From assembly GCA_035647435.1 (NCBI GenBank), contig DASRNM010000012.1, positions 1-15,353 of the forward strand: a stretch of DNA of 15,353 bases. Reading direction: 5' to 3'. Origin of the DNA: JAAZFZ01 sp035647435. Lineage in GTDB: Bacteria > Bacillota > Clostridia > Oscillospirales > Acutalibacteraceae. The notes under the pieces are model-generated. The model had not been told where the DNA came from and did no database searches. It saw nothing but the letters and a program-made list of their open reading frames with translations. Numbering within the stretch: the stretch's first letter is position 1; every line of letters begins with the position of its first letter. Shown one piece after another: positions 7,691 to 14,526 of this stretch. The position numbers were made by a program, and so were the translations under genes.

Positions 7691-9574
7691 ATGAAATACT
7701 TTGCAAAAAATTATGATATAGTCGTTATCGGCGCAGGGCATGCAGGCATTGAGGCAGGCCTTGCCGCTGCACGTCTCGGTTGCAAAACAGGAGTTTTCAC
7801 GATAAACATGGATTGGGTTGGAAACATGGCATGCAACCCTTCAATTGGCGGGACTTCAAAGGGCCATCTTGTCAGAGAGATCGATGCCCTCGGCGGTGAA
7901 ATGGCAAGAGCCGCTGATTCAACGACTATACAAAGCAGAATGCTTAATTTAGGCAAAGGCCCCGCTGTTCACAGCCTTCGTGCACAAATTGACAGGCGAA
8001 AATACTGCGCATACATGAAACAAGTCTTGGAGCAACAAGAGAATCTTGAGCTTCGTCAAGTTGAAATTGTTGATTTAACCCAGCTTGAAAATGGCGAATG
8101 GCAACTAACCTCAATTTTAGAAGCCGTTTATACCGCAAAATGTGTTATACTCGCAACCGGCACTTTTTTGGGCGGTCGAGTTTTTGTAGGCGATATTTCT
8201 TTTGAAAGTGGGCCAGATGGAGTTTTCCCCTCTATTCGCCTTGCCGAAAGTCTTAAAAATCTTGATATTGAAATGCGTCGCTTCAAAACAGGAACACCCT
8301 CAAGGGTTAACCGTCGCACCATTGACCTTTCTGCTATGGAATCCCAACCGGGCGACGAAAGAATTGTTCCGTTTTCATTTTTTAATAAATACGATATCAA
8401 AAACGTTGAACCATGCTACATTACCTACACAAACGAAGAGACGAAAAGGATAATAACAGAAAATCTGCACCGTTCCCCACTTTATGGAGGCGAAATTAGC
8501 GGTGTAGGGCCTAGATACTGCCCGAGCATTGAAGATAAGATCGTCAGATTCTCTGATAAAGACCGTCATCAGATTTTTGTTGAGCCGTGTGGCGATGACA
8601 CGGAGGAAATGTATCTGCAAGGGCTTTCGTCGTCTTTGCCCGAAGATGTTCAAAGAAAATTTCTTGATACAATTCCCGCTCTTAAAAATTGTCAGGTCAT
8701 GCGAACAGGCTACGCAATAGAATATGACTGCGTTGACCCATTGGAATTAAGACCTACATTGGAATTCATAAATTATGAGGGACTTTACGGGGCAGGGCAG
8801 TTCAATGGCTCAAGCGGATATGAGGAGGCTGCAGCACAAGGGCTTGTGGCAGGGGTTAACTCCGCACGCAAGATATTGGGGTTATCGCCGATTATTCTTG
8901 ACCGTGCAAGCTCCTATATCGGCACATTGATTGACGACCTTATAACAAAGGGTTGTTCTGACCCTTATAGAATGATGACCTCTCGTTCTGAATACAGGCT
9001 GATATTAAGGCAAGACAACGCTGACAGGCGCTTAACACCACTCGGGCATGAAATAGGTTTAATAAGTGACGAGCGATACGATAAGTTCCTCGAAAAATTG
9101 GAAATGATTGAAGGCGAGAGGAAAAGAATCAAAACCGTTGTGTTTTCTCCCTCTGCCGAGCTTAATGGTATGCTTGTTTCACGTGAAACATCTAAGATTG
9201 TTACAGGTGTTAAAATGATTGACCTGTTAAAAAGACCTCAAATTGGCTATAAAGACCTTGAACCCTTTGATAAGGATAGACCTGATTTGCCTTTCGAGGT
9301 TTACGAACAGGTTGAAATTGACACAAAATACGAAGGCTATGTAAAAAGGCAAAATGCACAGGTTCAAGAAATGAGACGGCTTGAATCAAAAAAGATTGAC
9401 GAAAACACAGACTATTCTGAAATTTCAGGCATTAGGATTGAAGCGGCAGAAAAGCTTTCAAAGGTTCGCCCCGAAAATTTAGGGCAAGCCTCAAGAATCT
9501 CGGGTGTCAGCCCGGCGGATATATCCGTACTTCTAATATATTTGGAGAAAAAGAGCCATGAATATAAAAAATGA
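7691..9574 (+). CDS. mnmG: tRNA uridine-5-carboxymethylaminomethyl(34) synthesis enzyme MnmG
   Basis: MnmG (GidA) is the FAD- and NADH-dependent partner of MnmE in wobble-uridine modification. It has 627 residues, the usual size. The dinucleotide-binding motif GAGHAG lies at 14-19, followed by MACNPSIGGTSKGHLVREIDALGG, which contains the family signature, at about 41-64. A second signature is GLYGAGQFNGSSGYEEAAAQG in the middle. The C-terminal helical domain that docks MnmE ends RISGVSPADISVLLIYLEKK, nearly identical to the family consensus. It begins 19 bases after mnmE and its end overlaps rsmG by 17 bases. A perfect parS site is embedded in the codons for LVSRET (9175-9190). Confidence 0.98.
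   Translation: MKYFAKNYDIVVIGAGHAGIEAGLAAARLGCKTGVFTINMDWVGNMACNPSIGGTSKGHLVREIDALGGEMARAADSTTIQSRMLNLGKGPAVHSLRAQIDRRKYCAYMKQVLEQQENLELRQVEIVDLTQLENGEWQLTSILEAVYTAKCVILATGTFLGGRVFVGDISFESGPDGVFPSIRLAESLKNLDIEMRRFKTGTPSRVNRRTIDLSAMESQPGDERIVPFSFFNKYDIKNVEPCYITYTNEETKRIITENLHRSPLYGGEISGVGPRYCPSIEDKIVRFSDKDRHQIFVEPCGDDTEEMYLQGLSSSLPEDVQRKFLDTIPALKNCQVMRTGYAIEYDCVDPLELRPTLEFINYEGLYGAGQFNGSSGYEEAAAQGLVAGVNSARKILGLSPIILDRASSYIGTLIDDLITKGCSDPYRMMTSRSEYRLILRQDNADRRLTPLGHEIGLISDERYDKFLEKLEMIEGERKRIKTVVFSPSAELNGMLVSRETSKIVTGVKMIDLLKRPQIGYKDLEPFDKDRPDLPFEVYEQVEIDTKYEGYVKRQNAQVQEMRRLESKKIDENTDYSEISGIRIEAAEKLSKVRPENLGQASRISGVSPADISVLLIYLEKKSHEYKK
9175..9190. promoter_or_regulatory. parS: parS centromere site inside mnmG, perfect consensus
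   Basis: The 16 bases TGTTTCACGTGAAACA are a perfect palindrome and match the ParB/Spo0J consensus exactly. ParB clamps load here, spread using CTP, and recruit SMC near the origin. The site lies within the mnmG reading frame and encodes part of LVSRETS. Its cognate proteins are encoded 2.3-3 kb downstream. Confidence 0.93.
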
Positions 9575-10274
9575 TTTGCTAATTAAACATTCTGAACAAT
9601 TCGGAGTTGAGCTTTCAATCTCAGCTTTGGAAAAACTCAACATATTTGCTGAAATGCTTGTTGAAAAAAACAAGAAAATTAATCTAACATCAATAACAGA
9701 GCCTGATGATATTGTCATCAAGCACTTTGCGGACAGTCTTTCAATCTTTTCCGTTTTCAAACCGCAAAAAAACGCTCGAATAATTGATGTCGGCACGGGT
9801 GCAGGTTTTCCGGGCATTGTTATGTGTATTGTAAGACCGGATTTGAACATAACAATGATTGACTCCACAAATAAAAAACTTGACTTTGTTCGTGAGGTTT
9901 GCGATGAGTTAGGTTTGACCGCCAATGTAATCCATTGCAGGGCAGAGGAAGCTGGGCAACGTAAAGAGTTGCGAGAGACGTTTGACCTTTCAGTCGCAAG
10001 GGCCGTTGCAAATCTAAAAAACTTATCCGAGTATTGCTTACCATTTGTTAAGGTAGGCGGTGCTTTTATTGCGATGAAGAGCGCAAAAGCAGAGAATGAG
10101 ACTAAAGAAGGCGCAAGAGCTGTAAAATTGCTCGGTGGCAAAATCAAGGGCATTTACAGCGTTGATTTGGGTGAAGAATACACGAGAAACCTTGTTTATA
10201 TAAATAAGATATCGCAAACTCCGCCAAAATATCCCCGTTGTGCGGCACAAATCGCAAGAAAGCCACTCGAATAA
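9558..10274 (+). CDS. rsmG: 16S rRNA (guanine(527)-N(7))-methyltransferase RsmG
   Basis: RsmG (GidB) uses S-adenosylmethionine to methylate N7 of G527 in the 530 loop of 16S rRNA; its loss usually gives low-level streptomycin resistance. The 238 residues include INLTSITEPDDIVIKHFADS (41-60), the SAM-binding loop DVGTGAGFPG (77-86), and VARAVANLKNLSEYCLP, the family's catalytic-side motif. A GGAGAAA site lies inside the end of mnmG. The ATG at 9558 overlaps mnmG by 17 bases, so translation is probably coupled. The last residues (KYPRCAAQIARKPL) match the usual PR.AG...K.PL ending, so the protein is complete. Confidence 0.96.
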   Translation: MNIKNDLLIKHSEQFGVELSISALEKLNIFAEMLVEKNKKINLTSITEPDDIVIKHFADSLSIFSVFKPQKNARIIDVGTGAGFPGIVMCIVRPDLNITMIDSTNKKLDFVREVCDELGLTANVIHCRAEEAGQRKELRETFDLSVARAVANLKNLSEYCLPFVKVGGAFIAMKSAKAENETKEGARAVKLLGGKIKGIYSVDLGEEYTRNLVYINKISQTPPKYPRCAAQIARKPLE

Positions 10275-10346
10275 CGAATTTTTGGGTTGACTTGTGTAAA
10301 TAATTGAAAATGGAAATTTATGGACAAATCCCTTCTTAGGTGTTAA

Positions 10347-10406
10347 TGTTGTGTTACGGGCAAGGCTTGCCCGAGGACGGCAACACCGAGGAGGTTTTTT
10401 GTTGTG
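10347..10406 (+). promoter_or_regulatory. Structured leader of noc with a possible SD-sequestering hairpin
   Basis: TGTTGTG occurs twice, at 10347-10353 and at 10400-10406, where the second copy contains the GTG start. Between them, CAACA (10381-10385) can pair with the TGTTG of either copy. Pairing with the first closes a stem around the palindrome 10357-10373. Pairing with the second puts the ribosome binding site GAGGAGG (10388-10394) in a 14-base loop and covers the first base of the start codon. The two folds exclude each other. The pairing is seen; that it regulates noc is inference. Confidence 0.35.
10357..10373. repeat. 17-base GC-rich palindrome upstream of noc
   Basis: CGGGCAAG and CTTGCCCG are exact inverted repeats around one central G. 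It is markedly GC-rich compared with the surrounding AT-rich gap and has no T run after it, so it is not a terminator. It could be one copy of a dispersed palindromic repeat of the REP/BOX kind, which a single window cannot show. Confidence 0.5.
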
Positions 10407-11237
10407 AAAAACCAAAATAAATATGAACTTGGCGGTCAGATTCTTTTGATTCCGCAAGAGCAAATTGTTCCAAACCCGGACCAACCCAGAAGAAGGTTTG
10501 ATTTCGACGAGCTTGAAGGACTTGCCGACAGCATTAGGCATAACGGAATCATTCAACCTATAAACGTCAGACTTCGTGCCGACAAAAAATATGAGTTGAT
10601 TGCTGGCGAGAGAAGGCTAAGGGCATCAAGAATGGTCGGTTTGACAAGAGTTCCTTGCATTCTCATGGAAGCAACTGATGAAAAATCCGCTATTTATTCC
10701 TTGCTCGAGAACCTTCAGCGACAAGATCTAGGTTTTTTTGAGGAAGCGGACGCAATTAAACAATTGCTCGAAAAATATCAGATGACACAAGAGGAAGTGG
10801 CAAAAAAACTCGGCAAAGCACAATCAACCTTGTCAAATAAGCTACGTTTATTAAAGCTTCCAGCACATATCAGAGAGATTGTTGCAAAAAACAACCTTAC
10901 CGAACGCCACGCAAGAGCATTGTTAAGGCTCGAAAGCGAGGCGCACCTTTCAAGAGCTTTAGGTATAATTGTCGACAGACGCTTAAATGTTTCTGAAACT
11001 GATAGGCTCATTAACCAAATGCTCAACACCAGACCGGTTGGACGCAAGCCTATTAATAGAATTTTTAAAGATGTAAGAATTTTTGTGAATACGCTAAATC
11101 ACGCAGTTGATACAATGCGAAACGCAGGCATTGACGCTGATTCAGCAAAAAGCGAAACTGAAGAATATATAGAATATATTGTAAGAATCCCTAAACGCAA
11201 AGAGATTATAGTAAAATCTCGTGACAACACTGCATAG
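10404..11237 (+). CDS. noc: Nucleoid occlusion protein Noc (ParB-family CTPase)
   Basis: Noc is a ParB paralogue that binds its own sites around the chromosome and blocks septum formation over the nucleoid. This protein has 277 residues from GTG 10404, with GAGGAGG at 10388-10394. The CTP-binding motifs are GERRLRA (68-74) and ENLQRQDL (102-109). The helix-turn-helix (about 127-153) reads GKAQSTLSNKLRLLKLP, and TERHARALL follows at 166-174. These match Bacillus Noc (GKGQSTIANK, TERHARAL) and differ from ParB (GKSRP.IAN, GHARALL), which decides the call. The C-terminal DVRIFVNTL and VRIPKRK are also Noc-like. The N-terminus has only about ten polar residues before the first strand; the amphipathic membrane helix of Bacillus Noc is not evident. 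No in-frame upstream start restores one. Confidence 0.9.
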   Translation: MKNQNKYELGGQILLIPQEQIVPNPDQPRRRFDFDELEGLADSIRHNGIIQPINVRLRADKKYELIAGERRLRASRMVGLTRVPCILMEATDEKSAIYSLLENLQRQDLGFFEEADAIKQLLEKYQMTQEEVAKKLGKAQSTLSNKLRLLKLPAHIREIVAKNNLTERHARALLRLESEAHLSRALGIIVDRRLNVSETDRLINQMLNTRPVGRKPINRIFKDVRIFVNTLNHAVDTMRNAGIDADSAKSETEEYIEYIVRIPKRKEIIVKSRDNTA

Positions 11238-11292
11238 ATAATTAACTAACAACTCCCAATTACCATATCTTTCTCTTTCACACCCCACATCC

Positions 11293-11332
11293 ACAGCAAG
11301 AGGGCAGGCCAAAAGGCTTGCCCTCTTGCTGT
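11293..11332 (+). terminator. Strong hairpin terminator after noc
   Basis: An 18-bp stem (outer arm ACAGCAAGAGGGCAGGCC, with one G-T wobble) closes on an AAAA loop. The following bases TTGTTTG are only moderately T-rich. It lies 56 bases after the noc stop and is the first strong terminator after the promoter at 234, so it probably ends the long operon and insulates soj. Confidence 0.75.
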
Positions 11333-11345
11333 TGTTTGCAAACAA
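11332..11345. promoter_or_regulatory. 14-base perfect palindrome, possible operator
   Basis: TTGTTTGCAAACAA is an exact inverted repeat with no spacer. It lies directly after the terminator stem and two bases before the parS site, about 48 bases upstream of the soj -35 box. It may be part of the terminator tail or a protein-binding site. Confidence 0.35.
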
Positions 11346-11347
11346 AA

Positions 11348-11363
11348 AGTTTCACGTGAAACA
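11348..11363. promoter_or_regulatory. parS: parS centromere site upstream of soj (15 of 16 bases)
   Basis: AGTTTCACGTGAAACA matches the parS consensus except for the first base; the inner 14 bases are a perfect palindrome. It is 30 bases upstream of the soj -35 box, so ParB loaded here could also affect soj-spo0J transcription, which is inference. Confidence 0.92.
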
Positions 11364-11392
11364 AATTAATTTTGAAAAACAAGCGTAAAATC

Positions 11393-11421
11393 TTTAAAAA
11401 TCATATGTAATGTGTTATACT
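11393..11421 (+). promoter_or_regulatory. Probable SigA-type promoter for soj-spo0J
   Basis: TTTAAA (11393-11398) and TATACT (11416-11421) are 17 bases apart, and TGTG precedes the -10 box. Transcription would start near 11428, about 30 bases before the soj ATG. The -35 box is a partial match. Confidence 0.6.
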
Positions 11422-11456
11422 AATTAAGTTATGTACAGAATGGAAGGGGCCTTGAA

Positions 11457-12239
11457 ATGGGGAAAACAGTTGCAATTGTCAATCAAAAGGGCGGTGTAGG
11501 CAAAACAACAACCGCCGTCAACCTCGTTGCCGCTATCGGAGCAAAGGGGTTTAAGGTTTTGTTGGTTGATTCGGACCCACAGGGTAATTCAACAAGCGGA
11601 CTGGGTATAAACAAAAGGCAGTTGGATTTTTCAACATATGATGTTCTAATTAACTCAAAACCCGCATCTGAAGCTACTATAAAAACAAATTTTGAAAATG
11701 TTTGGCTTGTTCCATCAAGCATGAACCTTGCAGGGGCAGAATTGGAGCTCGTCGATATTGACAAGCGTGAAACAAAACTCAAAAACGCTCTTGCCATGGT
11801 AAAGAATGATTATGACTTCATTTTCATTGACTGCCCACCGTCACTGGGGCTTATAACATTAAATTCACTTTGTGCCGCCGATTCTATAATGGTGCCGATT
11901 CAATGCGAATACTATGCATTGGAGGGGCTGTCACAGCTCATGTCAACAGTCAGGCAGGTCAAAAGGCTGTACAACCCATTAATAGAAATCGAGGGCGTAC
12001 TCCTCACTATGTATGATGGCCGACTCAATCTAACACAACAGGTTGTGGATGAAGTAAAAAGATTTTTTCCAAAAAAAGTTTATTCCACCTTCATTCCGAG
12101 AAATGTCAGGCTTTCTGAAGCACCAAGCTACGGCCAGCCTGTTATGTACTATGATCGCAACTCAAAAGGAAGTTCTGCCTATGAGGGGCTTTGCAATGAG
12201 TTTTTAGACTCTAACGAAATAAAGGTAGGGGTGATTTAA
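11457..12239 (+). CDS. parA: Chromosome partitioning ATPase ParA (Soj)
   Basis: ParA/Soj is a DNA-binding Walker ATPase that works with ParB-parS in origin segregation and, in Bacillus, modulates DnaA. It has 260 residues and lacks the extra N-terminal DNA-binding domain of plasmid ParAs, as chromosomal forms do. Motifs are deviant Walker A QKGGVGKTTT (10-19; Lys11 and Lys16), VDSDPQGN (37-44), Walker B FIFIDCPPSLG, CEYYALEGL, and RNVRLSEAPSYG, which holds residues of the DNA-binding face. The ATG follows GGAAGGGG at 11442-11449. Its TAA stop abuts the parB ATG with no gap, so the two are translationally coupled. Confidence 0.97.
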   Translation: MGKTVAIVNQKGGVGKTTTAVNLVAAIGAKGFKVLLVDSDPQGNSTSGLGINKRQLDFSTYDVLINSKPASEATIKTNFENVWLVPSSMNLAGAELELVDIDKRETKLKNALAMVKNDYDFIFIDCPPSLGLITLNSLCAADSIMVPIQCEYYALEGLSQLMSTVRQVKRLYNPLIEIEGVLLTMYDGRLNLTQQVVDEVKRFFPKKVYSTFIPRNVRLSEAPSYGQPVMYYDRNSKGSSAYEGLCNEFLDSNEIKVGVI

Positions 12240-13109
12240 ATGGCTGCAAGGAAAAGCGGATTAGGGCGAGGGCTTGACGCACTTTTTGCCGACAATTCCG
12301 TTGAAGAGGGCAGCTTGTCAAGCGCTGTCAAGCTCAAATTAATGGACATTGAGCCAAATAAAGAACAGCCTCGAAAAAACTTTGATGAAGATTCACTCTC
12401 AGAGCTGGCCGAAAGTATTTCAAAATACGGCGTAATTCAGCCGTTGCTTGTCAGGCCACTAACTGACGGTGCATATCAGCTTGTTGCCGGCGAGAGGCGT
12501 TGGAGAGCCGCAAGAATCGCAGGGCTAACAGAAGTTCCCGTTGTTATTAAAGAGCTTAGCGACGACGAAGCTATGGCTCTTGCACTGATAGAAAACCTCC
12601 AGCGTGAAGATTTGAATCCTATTGAAGAAGCTTTGGGTTACCAACTGCTTATGGACAAATTTTCTTTGACACAAGAGGAAACAGCGGACAGAGTCGGAAA
12701 ATCCAGACCTGCAATCGCAAATGCGCTTAGATTGCTGCGTTTGCCGTCCGAGGTCACTGACATGGTCAATCTCGGCAAGGTTTCCGCAGGCCACGCAAGG
12801 GCTTTGCTTTCTTTCAAGGACGAAACTACGCTGGTTGAAACCGCACATCTTATTGACAAAAAAGGGCTTTCAGTTCGTGAGGTTGAACGCTTGGCTAGAA
12901 GTTCTAATAAGGAAAAATCAACTCAAGGTCAATCGACAAGACGCGACTCTTTTTTTGACGAGGTTGAGCTTTCTCTTACACAAGGTTTGTGCAGACGCGC
13001 AAAGGTCATCACAAAATCGAAAAGCGAAGCCGGAACATTGGAGATTGCTTTTTATGACAAAGAAGATTTAAACAGAATTGCCTCGGCGTTGAATAGTGTC
13101 GAAGAATGA
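12240..13109 (+). CDS. parB: Chromosome partitioning protein ParB (Spo0J)
   Basis: ParB is a CTP-dependent clamp that loads at parS, spreads, and recruits SMC. The 289 residues begin with the ParA-stimulating peptide SGLGRGLDALF (6-16), which the Noc paralogue lacks. The CTP-binding domain has GERRWRA (84-90) and ENLQREDL (118-125). The helix-turn-helix (about 142-170) contains GKSRPAIANALRLL, the parS-reading version, and GHARALL follows at 184-190. The C-terminal part (about 230-289) should be the dimerisation domain. It begins immediately after the parA stop, with a GGTAGGGGTGA site inside the parA end. The presence of two parS sites nearby fits. Confidence 0.97.
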   Translation: MAARKSGLGRGLDALFADNSVEEGSLSSAVKLKLMDIEPNKEQPRKNFDEDSLSELAESISKYGVIQPLLVRPLTDGAYQLVAGERRWRAARIAGLTEVPVVIKELSDDEAMALALIENLQREDLNPIEEALGYQLLMDKFSLTQEETADRVGKSRPAIANALRLLRLPSEVTDMVNLGKVSAGHARALLSFKDETTLVETAHLIDKKGLSVREVERLARSSNKEKSTQGQSTRRDSFFDEVELSLTQGLCRRAKVITKSKSEAGTLEIAFYDKEDLNRIASALNSVEE

Positions 13110-13117
13110 CGTAAAAT
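13089..13117 (+). promoter_or_regulatory. Possible weak promoter before serS
   Basis: TTGAAT (13089-13094), inside the end of parB, and TAAAAT (13112-13117) are 17 bases apart. The 68-base parB-serS gap has no clear terminator, so serS could be read from this promoter, from soj, or both. Other AT-rich -10-like words occur in the gap, so the assignment is loose. Confidence 0.3.
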
Positions 13118-13177
13118 ATTCTATATGTAATTTTTTTATTTAGTCCATTATAAATGTAATATAAATGGGGAGATTAA

Positions 13178-14449
13178 ATGCTTGATATTAAACTAATTAG
13201 AGAAAACCCGCAAAAGGTCAAAACCGCAATGCGCAACAGAAACAAGGACATGGACGCACTTGTGGACGAAGTGTTGACAATTGATGTAGCTCGCCGTGAG
13301 CTAATCACTCAAACCGAGTCTTTAAAGCAACAGCAAAATACCGCAAGCCGTGAAGTTCCGAAAATAAAAAAGAGTGGCGGCGATATCACTGAAATATTGT
13401 CCAAAATGAACAGCATTAAAGAGCAAATCAAACAGAATGATTCACAGCTTTCAGAGCTGGAGTCTAAACAATCAAAAATAATGTATGAATTCCCAAACAT
13501 TCAAAACGAGAGCGTCCCTGTCGGCAAAGATGACAGTGAAAATGTTGAGGTTCGCCGCTGGGGTGAGCAAAGAAACTTTGATTTTGAGGCAAAGCCTCAC
13601 TGGGATTTGGGTGTAGCGCTCGGTATTCTTGACCCAGAAACAGCGGCAAAGGTTACAGGCGCTCGTTTTCATTTTTACAAAGGGTGGGGAGCAAAGCTTG
13701 AGCGTGCAATAATTAATTTCTTCCTCAACACTCACAGCGAAAACGGATACACAGAAATTTTTCCTCCGTTTATGGTGAACAGGGCGTCAATGACTGCCAC
13801 AGGTCAATTGCCTAAGTTTGAGGAGGACGCATTCAGGGTTGCAAACAACGATTATTTTTTGATTCCCACTGCCGAAGTTCCCGTCACAAATATGCATAGG
13901 GACGAAATTCTTGACGGCAACGTTTTGCCAATAAAATATTGCGCATATTCAGCTTGCTTCCGTGCGGAGGCAGGCAGTGCAGGCAGAGATACAAGGGGCC
14001 TTATTCGTCAACATCAATTTAATAAGGTTGAGCTTGTCAAGTTTTCAAACCCCGAAAACTCTTATGAGGAGCTTGAAAACCTTACGGCAGATGCTGAAAA
14101 GGTTCTTCAACTTTTAGGTCTTCCTTACAGAGTTTCAGCTCTAAGCAGTGGCGATTTAGGTTTTTCATCCGCGAAAACCTACGACATAGAAGTTTGGTTG
14201 CCTTCCTATGGTAGATATGTTGAAATATCATCATGCTCGAATTTTGAAGATTTTCAGGCACGCCGAGCGGCAATTCGCTATAAAATGAATACCAAGGATA
14301 AGGCGCAACTCGTTCACACCTTGAACGGTTCGGGCGTGGCTATCGGCAGAGCAACGGCAGCTATTCTTGAAAACTACCAAAACGCAGACGGCAGCATAAC
14401 CGTCCCCGATGTTCTCAGGCCCTATTTGGGAACGGATTGCATAAAATAA
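13178..14449 (+). CDS. serS: Serine--tRNA ligase
   Basis: SerS charges tRNA(Ser) (and tRNA(Sec) if present) with serine through a seryl-adenylate. It is a class II synthetase with 423 residues, the usual length. The N-terminal coiled-coil arm that grips the long variable arm of tRNA(Ser) spans about 30-105. The catalytic core shows the serine-binding TAEVP (231-235), motif 2 FRAEAGSAGRDTRGLIRQHQ (261-280), EISSCSNFEDFQARR (349-363) and motif 3 GRATAAILENYQ (390-401). GGGGAG at 13167-13172 precedes the ATG. The 68-base upstream gap is far too short for a T-box leader. It lies co-directionally behind parB and converges on the next gene. Confidence 0.98.
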   Translation: MLDIKLIRENPQKVKTAMRNRNKDMDALVDEVLTIDVARRELITQTESLKQQQNTASREVPKIKKSGGDITEILSKMNSIKEQIKQNDSQLSELESKQSKIMYEFPNIQNESVPVGKDDSENVEVRRWGEQRNFDFEAKPHWDLGVALGILDPETAAKVTGARFHFYKGWGAKLERAIINFFLNTHSENGYTEIFPPFMVNRASMTATGQLPKFEEDAFRVANNDYFLIPTAEVPVTNMHRDEILDGNVLPIKYCAYSACFRAEAGSAGRDTRGLIRQHQFNKVELVKFSNPENSYEELENLTADAEKVLQLLGLPYRVSALSSGDLGFSSAKTYDIEVWLPSYGRYVEISSCSNFEDFQARRAAIRYKMNTKDKAQLVHTLNGSGVAIGRATAAILENYQNADGSITVPDVLRPYLGTDCIK

Positions 14450-14463
14450 AAGCAATTTAGTTC

Positions 14464-14506
14464 AAAAAACATCATTGCTCCGTGTTTTACCGCAGAGCAA
14501 TGATGT
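14464..14506 (-). terminator. Rho-independent terminator of the minus-strand membrane gene
   Basis: ACATCATTGCTC (14469-14480) and GAGCAATGATGT (14495-14506) form a perfect 12-bp stem around a 14-base loop. Read on the minus strand, it is followed by TTTTTTGAAC, a proper T tract; on the plus strand no T run follows. It lies between convergent genes and may also slow read-through from serS. Confidence 0.7.
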
Positions 14507-14526
14507 AATGTAATCCTATTTGTTCG

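Noticed and set aside
10287..10292. TTGACT as the -35 box of a noc promoter
   Set aside because: No acceptable -10 box lies 16-18 bases downstream (ATGGAA is at the expected place).
11761..11775. CGTGAAACA in soj as a parS site
   Set aside because: Only the right half matches; the left half (GACAAG) does not.
13110..13177. T-box riboswitch in front of serS
   Set aside because: The 68-base gap is too short and holds neither the T-box sequence nor a specifier stem.
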